From assembly GCF_009727055.1 (NCBI RefSeq), contig NC_052354.1, forward strand, positions 55,378,675 to 55,442,674: a stretch of DNA of 64,000 bases, written 5' to 3'. Each line of letters begins with the position of its first letter. Positions within the stretch are counted from its first letter, which is position 1. Positions 55,320 through 64,000 of this stretch are shown one piece after another. The DNA is from Benincasa hispida. Its lineage: Eukaryota > Streptophyta > Magnoliopsida > Cucurbitales > Cucurbitaceae. The position numbers were made by a program, and so were the translations under genes. Under the pieces are notes generated by a model. It saw only the letters and a program-made list of their open reading frames with translations, was not told where the DNA came from and did not search any database.

Positions 55320-57150
55320 CTACTTCCACTTAAACTTCAACTTAAAAAATAAAATTGAAAAAAAGAACAAAGAAAAAAGAAGGAAAATAAGAAGAATGAA
55401 GAAAAAAAAAAGAAACTTGAAAAAAAAACATTAGAAGAAAAAAAAAAGAAAGAAAAAGAAAGAAAACGTCGGAAGAAGAGGAGGAGATGAAAATAATTTA
55501 TGCTTGAAGCCTTATTTGTAGATAGAGAAATAGATTTTTAAATCCTAATTTGCTTAGGCTTTAGAATCAAATCTATCTTAGATTTTTATCAAATTAAATA
55601 ATTTTTTTAAAAAAACTTGATTTTATCCCCAAATTAAGATTTTGCCCTTTTAAATTTTATCCAACATTTAAATTACACAACCTTCTATCCTCAAATCAAA
55701 TTAAATTGAGGACAAAATCTTAAATTTATGTGAAATTCAAATTTGGGCATATTCCAATTTTTATCTCAAATTCATCCAAATTTAGGTTCTTATCTCTAAA
55801 TTAAATCAAATTGCAGGTAAAATCTAAAATTTCTCTGAAATTAAAGTTTGATCATATTCCAAATTTTATCCCAAATTCAAATAGTCAAAGTTTAATCTTT
55901 TATCCTCAAGTTTAATTAGATTGTGGATAATACCTCCTATTTATCTCAAATTTAAATAGAGGCATAATTCAAAATTTTATCACAAAGTTAAATTGAGTGA
56001 AGTTCAAATCTTAACTTCATGTTTTATTCCAAATTCAAGCCTCTTGGGTAGAAGTTCAATTTTATTCCAAACTCAACTATGAATTATGTAGAGTGTAAAT
56101 TCTACTTAAATTCAAATCAAGATTAAAAAAACAAAAAGAAAAAAGAAAAAGAAAAAAACAAAAAATTTGATTCCAATTTTATCTTTTTCAAGATTTATCC
56201 ACCCTTATACATGTGTAAATATCGAAAAGAATATTTGTTGAATGAGAAATTTTGGACAATCACAAATTGTCACACCATTTACCAAATTAATGATGAAATA
56301 ACAAGTAATTGAATTTAGGAATAAATAAAAGTTGACATATGTCCCAAGCTGAAATTGAGGTTACAAATTGGCAAATCCCGATGATACCATGTGTTTTCAA
56401 CCGTTGGATCAAATTATTATTTTTTGGTCTAATCAAATATTAAAATTTAGGTTAAAGTTAAATTGAACCCAAAAATTACTTAATTTGACTCGAAGAATGC
56501 CCAAATCCAATAAATTGACCCAATAGCCAGGTCTATGGACCAACCAAGCCCAAACCCGTAAAGCCCACCTGAGGTTCTATAAATAGATAAGTTCAATTTT
56601 CTCTACAATTAGAAAACTCCTAGACTTCTAAAGACTGAAAACGGGCTCCGCTTAATTAGATGATCAAGTACTAGAGATCGAACCAAATCTACATCAACAC
56701 AAATCCAACTCCTAGAAATCGAACCAAATCTACATCTCGAACTCCTATAGATCGAACCAAATCTACGGCAACACAAATCCAACTTCACAAAACAAGTTCC
56801 TCTGAAAATCTCGTGTAAACAATAATTTCAAAACAACTTTAAAAATTAGTTGATGTATGAGATTTGAAAATTCAAAACAACTTTCAATTTTGGATATAAA
56901 TAACAAATCTCATTTAAGATAATTAATATAATAATAACAAATCTCAGCTATGATATTTAATATAATATGATATTTTAAATTTCAAAATAAATTTTGGAAA
57001 TTAGTTGAGATACGAGATTCGAAAATTCAAAACAAATTCTATATTTTTATTATTATTTTCAACTTAAATTTCGAGATTCATGGCAAATTATACACGGGGA
57101 AAGACGCTCTTAATTGACTCTGAAAGTGTGCTAGAATATCAATAGAGTCC
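55320..57150. other. AT-rich intergenic or retrotransposon-like sequence, no gene
   Basis: 55340-55500 is a long purine-rich (A/G) tract on the plus strand. 55560-56080 is a degenerate tandem array of roughly 100-bp units containing TCAAATT..AGG..AAAATCT..AAATT..ATATTCCAA(A)TTTTATC. TATAAATAGATAAG at 56579-56592 looks like a promoter TATA box, followed at 56668-56790 by direct repeats of AGATCGAACCAAATCTAC. This could be an LTR of another family. No termini or coding sequence are seen. Confidence 0.5.
56668..56790 (+). repeat. three direct repeats of an 18-20 bp word
   Basis: AGATCGAACCAAATCTAC or its one-base variant occurs three times (near 56675, 56718, 56749), linked by AACACAAATCCAACT or CTCGAACTCCT. 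It is downstream of a TATA-like box. Confidence 0.8.
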
Positions 57151-58015
57151 ACATTATATATTCAAACAATTAATTGCAACTTCATTAATAAAGATGTGAC
57201 CCATACATTTTGCTATAACAATTCCGTCTTTTGTTATTTTTTCAAATAACAGTGTAATTACTGCTATATACTCGAATATTCCTATTGTTGGTTGGAGATC
57301 GTTGGTTAGACTGGATCTCAGATTGAATTTTTTTTTCGAGATTACCCAACCTAAATTACACACACACATATATATATATATCTTTTAGAACTTATGAATA
57401 TGTGAATTCTGAATGTTTTTCTAGATTTTGCGTTTACAAAAGATATCATGCATATTTAATATTTAACATTTGAGATTTTAACTAATATTTTAAATTAATA
57501 TTAATTAAAAAAAAAAACCAACCACCAAACTCGACCCAACACGAATTTTGAGGATTGAATTAGATTCAGTTAAAGATCTTATTTGAATCTTTTGGATTGC
57601 GACCTAAATTTTCGAATTGGTCCGGAGAACTTCACAACTCAGTCAATGTACACACCTACCTCAAACCAACACCTAATGATTTTTAGTGAGGGGGAGAGAC
57701 AACAACTTTATATAGCTTCTCAAATTATTTTTTATTTTAGAGAAATTAAATACTCTTCCAAAGTTCAAATTCAATGGATCATCCTTAGGCCAGAGTAGAT
57801 TTCAAAATCCCCACTAAACATCAATCAACTAAATTACCCACTAGAAAAAGAGAGAAAAAAAAGCCCATAACCTAATAATACATTTGGAAAACACTAACAA
57901 TGCAAGCAAAAACCACTTCAAACCCCTTTTTGATGCTTTTGCTAATTGGGGATTACAAGGTCTGAGAAAGGGAAGAAGCTATTGCATGCCTATTGGGAAA
58001 TAGAAGCTTATTTGC
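57151..58015 (-). other. downstream flank and 3' untranslated region of the multifunctional protein gene
   Basis: The stretch adjoining the stop codon at 58016 must hold the minus-strand 3' untranslated region. TTTATT/AATAAA-like signals are too common in this AT-rich DNA to pick one. There is an AT dinucleotide run (57367-57380). The frame 57154-57369 (minus) has no recognisable domain. I see no other gene. Confidence 0.45.
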
Positions 58016-61000
58016 TTAGAGTCGGGATCTCGACGCTGCATTTTCTGAATCAGCCTCGCTCTGCAAGAAAATTTAAAAAATATTAAAAAATTGTCATGTT
58101 TCTATTCATAAGAGAGAGCATACCAACAATAATGTGAATCAACATTTGGAAGAGATTTTGCATGGTTAAAATCACTTTTGTCATGTTAAAAACACTCTAA
58201 AATATGTCTTTAATCATTAAAAGTTAATATAATATTTAATTTTACGCTTTTAAATGCAGTTTTTATATACCATAATTGGATTTGAATCATTAAAATCAGG
58301 TTTGTGAATTTAAAAATGATAAAAGTGATTTTCATCATTTTAGAATTACTGGAGATCTTACCAAAGGTATGCCTTTTGCTACTCTTTCTTCTAAATACTT
58401 AGAGGGCTTGAAAAAATCACCATATTGTTCTGACCATTTCTTGAGACTTCCATATACATGTTTAGGCCCAACCAAATCTCCCCAAAACAGGAGACCGCCG
58501 CTGCAAAATAGAGGTAGCCAATAACCATAAGCATAATTATTTGGTAAAGGCATGCTAGAGATAGATATATGGTAAACGGTCATTTTTTTAAAATATATAT
58601 TATTTTTATACTAGAAAAAATTCAAAGTAGATGGATGAATTTGTGTGCTTCCAAAATTAGTTTAATACATTTCACACTCAAATTTTATTATTATCATCAT
58701 ATATGTCTTTGTAGTCTACTTAACAAGTGTTCTATGCATGTTTACACATTTGTTGCACTAACAAGTACCCAAGTGTCCAAGTGTGACATGGACATGCTTG
58801 CCAAACTAAAGTGTCTATTCTTAGTTTAAAACCATTGTTTTCTTCTTAAAAGGTGTCCTTCCTAAGAAGGGTGAACATCAATCTAACCACTCTACCAACA
58901 TGTAGATAATCGTCCAAGGCATCTACCTCATCCCTTAAGGTTAGAGGTTCAGATCCCCATCTCATATGTTGTATTAAAAGAGTCGATATCTCTCTCTTAT
59001 TCATCTTCCTATCTTCTATTTTAGGTAACTTTTAAGTTCGTGTAGGTAGTCTCTATAATTCAATTTAATTTTCTTCAAGAGAGTGATGAAAATGGCAACC
59101 CAGTATATTCTCAGATTATAGTAATCTGAAAAAGATAACAAATGAGTGAAGGTGTGATACCGATAGGAAGGAAAGCTCATTCCAAGAACAGTTGCAACAT
59201 TAAGGTCGGACGGCCTAACGACGATTCCTTCTTCCACCACACGACATCCCTCATTTACCACAGGAAAGAGTACCATTTCCAAAATTTGCTGGTCAGAAAT
59301 GGATATAGGCTGCCAGAAGCAAACAAGAAGATTTAATAACGAACAGCAACTAAAAGATGATTTATGCACAATGAGTGTCCACGTTTATACAAATGGCTAC
59401 TGTTATCAAGCTTTTAAGCACCTTTCCACCGGGCATAAGGTTGGCAATGCGCCTAGACTCCTCCAGAATAGGTAAAATTGAAGGATCGGGCTTTGGTTTG
59501 CTTCCTTTCTCATAAATATAGAAACCCCGACCATTGTTTTTACCTGCACGAGAAAATGAATATGTAGTTCACATTTCTGAACATGAATCATTTTGGAGAA
59601 GCGTGCACAAAAAAATAAGGTGTTATTCTGAAGAATTTCAGTACCATCACGCCCATTTTTCCGCATTAGGTCAATCAAAGGTGAGACCAAAACACGATCC
59701 GGAAATGCAGCAGAAAATTCTTTCCATACTGCAGTTGCCACTCCATATCCACTTAAATCCTGAAGCCTGTATGCATAAGAAGCAATCAAGATGGTGCAGA
59801 TAGAGGATTGGACATTAAGCAATAAGCTTCCGGTAGTCCAGACTCGAGATCAAACATGATGTCTTACATTATTCTTACATAGTTGCATATAAAATCTGTA
59901 CATCAATGACTGACTAAAGAGTTTTGGCAAAAACATCTTTTTGATTTTAAACAAAAATTTGCTAATAAGAGATAAAAGCATCATTTCATCAGAGTGACTA
60001 CCATTGAACAGTACCGGTCAGGGAGTAACTTGAACGCAACATGAAAACATTAAATACTTGCGGAAATAAGAAAGATGCTAAAAAATCTCATTTAAAAAAT
60101 GGGCTAGCAACATTTAGCCGTTGGCTTCTATGGGAATTGAAGAAGCCATGGCCAAGCAGACATTAAGAGGACAAAATTCTAGCATTAAGGAATTGACTTA
60201 CTGGAGAGGGCCCAGGGGAAGACCAAAATTGGTGATCACCCGGTCAATTCTGATTGGGTCTACACCTAAGTTAACCAAAAAATGTGCAGCCTGAGCATAT
60301 GGGAAAAATGTGCGATTGACTGCAAATCCAGTGCGGTTGCCCACAACAACAGGAACCTTCTTTATGATTTTCCCAACTGTCATAAGATCAAGAATCACTT
60401 GTGGAGAAGTCCTTTCTGTCCGAACAATTTCTAGGAGGGGCATCACGTGGGCAGGGCTGTCCATTGTAGAGAGGTGTGAGCAAAAGTTGCTAATAATTAG
60501 TAATTGAATCAGGAGAAACATAGACAAAATATGGCAATAAAAACATGATGTAAACTCATGGTTTAGGAATCTTAATAGCGCAGGTACACATAAGAAAAAA
60601 GATAACTCTTTGAGGTCAAATAAGGCCTTCATTGTTCATTCTTCAATGAAGAAGTTAAACTCCATCCAATGTTACTCAATATATCATGCTTATCCTATCA
60701 AAATATAATGTGACTCTCGACTTTTATTGTGCACTCACAAAAACTTCATGAATAGATGGTTTTAACAAAGAGACAACAATCACAATACACGCTCCATCAT
60801 AAGCTGAAATGTCGGTTTTGACCTGTGGACAGCTTTCCAATACAAGAAAATAACTATTAGATGCCCCTACAGATTTCAGTCGATATGCTTAACCTGACCC
60901 TGGATGATGCTTATTACTTCAGGTAATTTGTACTTGAAACAAACTGCTATATCCTTTGAATCATTATACTATAACATTAACTTTAACTCCTATAAACTAT

Positions 61001-64000
61001 ATATCAGAAAAGAGAAAAAGGAAAAGTTCACTCTACAGTCCACGTGTTCTCTTCTTTCGAGCAAAAACTGGAAAACAACCTTCCTCACACGCTGGTTGAT
61101 GGAACAATAGAGATTCAAAATGTTCCTTGAGATACAACACTGGTTGACTTTGACTTGCACAAGGATTGACAGGAAAGAACTTTAAACTTAAATTAAAACA
61201 AAAACAAAATTGGAATATGACCTGAAAAAATGTGCTCCAATGATTCGATCAATGGATCTGGTTTTTTCTCCAACTAGATTCAGGTCGATAGTTGAGGTAT
61301 TTGTTGCCAATATGCAGTGAGCAGGGCATACTTTCTCAATTTCACTAAATATTTTTTGTTTAAGGGGGACATTCTCAACAACCGCCTACAAAAAATAGTT
61401 TGGTCTTTGCCGACGTCAAAATTGAAAATATTATATATGAATTATATTCTGGAAGTAAGAAAAATATTGAAGCCAGAAAGATTGTCATAAATAATAGTAG
61501 TCTGATGTCACCACGACCAAACCAATGTCATTTCAATTCCTGAAAATTTGAACCTATATCTTCTTTAGATCTACTGAAACAGAAATTAAGAATTTACCTC
61601 AATCACCATATCCACATCTTTGAATTCTGAATAATCCAATGAACCTTTAAGAATCAGAAGAGCTTTATTTGCCTTATCTTGTGTCAGCTTGCCTTTCACT
61701 ACAAAGCCTCTAAGATTTGCTGCCAAATAAATAACAGATATAATTCAAAGGACAATAAAGTTCAATGATGCACAATAACAACGCTTCTATTGAAATGTAA
61801 AATAAAAATGAAAACAGTTAAAATACACTATGATTTTGGTTTTCAAGCTTTAAATAAAAATGTCATCAGCTTACAATATGTACATTGTGAAACCTCAATC
61901 CCAATCTTGTTTGAAAGTCCAAGGCTAACATATCCAAAAACCCTAGTTCCATTATTCTATAACTGTCAATAACAGACTACTTTTGCATAACTGATTAAAA
62001 GCCACAAATATATTACATCCATACATACATATATATGGTCTAAAAAAAATGATTTCATAAATGGAGATACTCAAGAATTGAGCAGGAAAAGATGTCCGAC
62101 TCAAAAGCAAAATACCTATTATATAAGACTTATACAATAAGTATCCCAAGCTTGAAAAGTTAAAATCACAGGAATGTCTTTGAAAATTTTGGTTACTGAA
62201 GCGGAAGCCAGATTCATAGCTCAAAAGACACTCCAGACCAATTGTAACAGTATTATTATTATTATATAGAAAAGTAATTTCAAATAAAAAATAACACTTT
62301 TTATTCAAAATAGCAAACAAGTTACATAATGATTGACAAACATGCATTTTATGGTTTTGGTTAACATGTCAACATATCTCAATGTTTATATATGCAACTA
62401 ATTCACAATATATAACAGGGGGTATGGCATCCTAGACAAACCTTAATTCTAACTCAATTTTTTTTTATGACTTGGGAAGCGTTGAGAATCCCACATTTTC
62501 ACAATCTTTATAGACATATGGACTACTACTCTCATTGCCAATTGGTTTCGAGATAGAACTCCTTGTTATCTAACATGGCATCACAACCCATAAAGCCCAA
62601 ACAGATGGTCCAAAAACAAAATTGGGATCTGATCCATGAAATTGTGAATCCAAAAAGGCACCATATCGAGGGGGCAAGTTGAGAATCCCACATTAAAAAA
62701 ATCGAGGGACCTTACAGGGTTTATAAGAGAGATAGGTTACTCCTCTCGTTGTCAATTGGTTGTGAGATGGAACCTCATGTTATCTAATATGGTATCACAG
62801 TTCATGAAGCCCAAAGGGGCATTGAATAAAAAAAAAAAAACAAAACAAAAATTGAGATTTGGATCAAGAATAGTGAACCCAAAGAGGCACCATCTTAAAA
62901 AGGCATGTTGAAAATTTCGCATTGGAAAAATCAAGAGACCTCACAATCTTTATAAGATATGTGAGCTACTCCTCTAATTGTCAATTGGTTTATAGATGGA
63001 ACCCATGTTATCTAATAGGAAGCATTTACCAAAATTGGACTATAACAATCAAATGGGGAAGTACTCTCGTGATAATATCTTCCACAAAAACAAAACAAAT
63101 GTGCAACGGTACTAATCTCCCAAAAAGATGACAAACAAAATCTTAAGGATGAAATAATACTGGGGACATAAAAAATCCAAAAATCCTACCTTCAATAGTT
63201 TTTATTCCCTTTTGAAGATATTCAGCATTGATTTCCTTAAGAACAACATGGATGTTGCTTAAAATAAGAGCTGTTGCTATGCCGGAACCCATTAAACCAC
63301 CTCCAATAACAGCAACTTTCTTCACTTGTCTTGGTTTAAGGCCACGATCAGTTACATTTGGTACCTGAGGAAGTTTGGAGGCACAGTAATCAGTGACACA
63401 AAGTACATCTGAAATCATCTGAAACCATAAATGAAATTGGAGAAACATATGCTATATTGTAGGTAGGCATAAAACATCATGGGAAAGAAATAGTGGTTTC
63501 CCTTTTTTTGGTTGCATTAGGAGATAAGGGTCTTAGTTTCTTGCATCAATGATGTACCTTTGATAACAAACGCTGGGAAAAAAAGACGTGAACAAGACCT
63601 TTTGCACTGTCTGTAACTACAAGTTCCCTGAATACTTTGTCCTCCTGCCACAATCATTCTTAAGTTAGTAACCAAACCAGCAGCAAGTAACAAGCCAGAT
63701 GTTTCAGCAAAATAAAAATTTTAAAAATGAGAACAAAAACCGGTGCAACATAACCAAGTTGATCCTTGCACACAGGAAAATACAACTTAAGACGGCACAG
63801 GCAGAATCTAATACAAAGGTACCTTTAGAACTCCACTATATCCTCCATGAATTATTCCCTCTTCAATAACATCAATACAAGCAAGGTGCTGTGGTGTGTT
63901 TGGCGCTATCTTTTTTGCTTGCTCCCTAGCCGATTTTAATACCAAACGAGCTTCAGCCAGGGACCCAATTCTGTCTGTCCGGTGAAGAGTACGGATCCAT
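58016..64000 (-). CDS. peroxisomal fatty-acid beta-oxidation multifunctional protein (MFP2/AIM1 type), C-terminal 518 residues
   Basis: Plant MFP carries enoyl-CoA hydratase and L-3-hydroxyacyl-CoA dehydrogenase activity (with isomerase/epimerase), the middle two steps of peroxisomal beta-oxidation, needed for seed-oil use and jasmonate/auxin precursor processing. Eleven exons, minus strand, 5' to 3': 64000(open)-63823, 63644-63558, 63364-63190, 61719-61598, 61385-61222, 60456-60202, 59766-59645, 59543-59422, 59309-59161, 58500-58362, 58060-58016. All introns are GT-AG, phases agree throughout, and there are no stops. Landmarks: HRTDRIGSLAEA linker; Rossmann NAD motif VAVIGGGLMGSG; ILATNTSTIDLN; dehydrogenase catalytic histidine in AHFFSPAHVMPLLEI; GNRTGFAVNR; C-terminal domain NEGCRVVEEGIVVRPSDLN and LGMSFPSYRGG. 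It ends AASRSRL, with SRL a type 1 peroxisomal targeting signal. The hydratase domain (roughly 200 residues) lies past the window edge. Assignment between MFP2 and AIM1 is unresolved. Confidence 0.96.
58501..59160 (-). other. MFP intron with a SINE-like or dispersed-repeat fragment
   Basis: 660-base intron between the two exons nearest the 3' end. On the plus strand, 58905-58975 reads as a tRNA-like stretch with AGGTTCAGATCCCC, resembling an RNA polymerase III B box, followed by CATCTCATATGTTGT. No A box or target duplication could be identified, so this is only a suggestion. Confidence 0.4.
61720..63189 (-). other. largest MFP intron (1,470 bases), hosting a TRIM-like array
   Basis: Bounded by the donor at 63188-63189 and the acceptor at 61720-61722 on the minus strand. 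It carries a short ATT repeat (62251-62263) and the TRIM-like tandem element at 62480-63017. It is the only MFP intron in the window above 1.1 kb, consistent with growth by insertion. Confidence 0.85.
62480..63017 (+). mobile_element. TRIM-like tandem element, three LTRs and two internal segments
   Basis: Three copies of a roughly 95-112 bp repeat start GTTGAGAATCCCACATT (62480), the same at 62678, and TGTTGAAAATTTCGCATTGG (62906). Each runs through CTACTCCTCT..TTGTCAATTGGTT..GAGATGGAAC and ends TTATCTAA(C/T)A. The first two are followed by ATGGCATCACA and TGGTATCACAG, close to the tRNA-Met primer-binding site TGGTATCAGAG, and by about 105-117 bases ending in a purine-rich stretch. LTR-internal-LTR-internal-LTR is the layout of tandem terminal-repeat retrotransposons in miniature. 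No coding sequence. Its orientation is opposite to the host gene. Confidence 0.75.

Noticed and set aside
58905..58975. Possible tRNA gene (B-box-like AGGTTCAGATCCCC)
   Set aside because: No cloverleaf or A box can be formed from the flanks. At most a tRNA-derived repeat fragment.

Overview
The window is plant nuclear DNA from a eudicot. The evidence is intron-containing genes of plant type: a peroxisomal beta-oxidation multifunctional protein and an oxidosqualene cyclase relic. It also carries a dense nest of Ty1/copia retrotransposons whose primer-binding sites match plant initiator tRNA-Met. A cucurbit is my best guess, but that rests on general familiarity and was not tested. Two marks show that this is a draft assembly: a sequencing-library adapter dimer at 1512-1549, and a single N flanked by an unmerged 58-bp duplicate at 18171-18287.

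Layout. 1-40590 is almost entirely nested retrotransposon. Two related families of long LTR recur: 'A' (starts TGTTGGGGTTGATG, about 1.9-2.1 kb) and 'B' (starts TGTTGGGTTTTATATCC, about 2 kb). Broken copia gag/pol genes sit at 1-1794, 6333-11899, 19150-23851 and, on the minus strand, 28268-31930. Three insertions in this part have exact 5-bp target duplications: a solo LTR B at 8914-10895 (CTTGG), a solo LTR A at 15552-17497 (ATTAG, minus strand), and a complete minus-strand copia element at 26511-38137 (GTATG). The last of these carries a foreign solo LTR at 32005-33968 (ACCCC). Ty3/gypsy fragments lie at 14930-15357 and 39700-40588.

40590-48000 holds the relic of an oxidosqualene (triterpene) cyclase gene. 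One of its exons is split by a 5.46-kb copia element at 40882-46337 with two 668-bp LTRs. The relic exons continue to about 47920 and carry an in-frame stop, a frameshift and a damaged splice donor. 47930-48965 is a minus-strand copia remnant. 48966-55319 is an LTR B copy split by a 4.84-kb non-autonomous CACTA transposon (50406-55245, target duplication CAT), which itself contains a PIF/Harbinger-like element (50439-52219). 55320-58015 is AT-rich intergenic sequence.

58016-64000 (minus strand) is the only gene that looks intact. It is the C-terminal 518 residues of a peroxisomal fatty-acid beta-oxidation multifunctional protein (MFP2/AIM1 type), in eleven exons, ending in the peroxisomal signal SRL. 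Its enoyl-CoA hydratase half lies beyond the right edge. The largest intron holds a three-LTR tandem TRIM-like element.

I found no CRISPR array, tRNA, rRNA or prokaryotic feature. The most interesting points are the interrupted triterpene cyclase, the four-deep nesting with readable target duplications, one LTR placed to serve two elements, a palindrome-rich retrotransposon leader, and the adapter dimer, which marks an assembly error.
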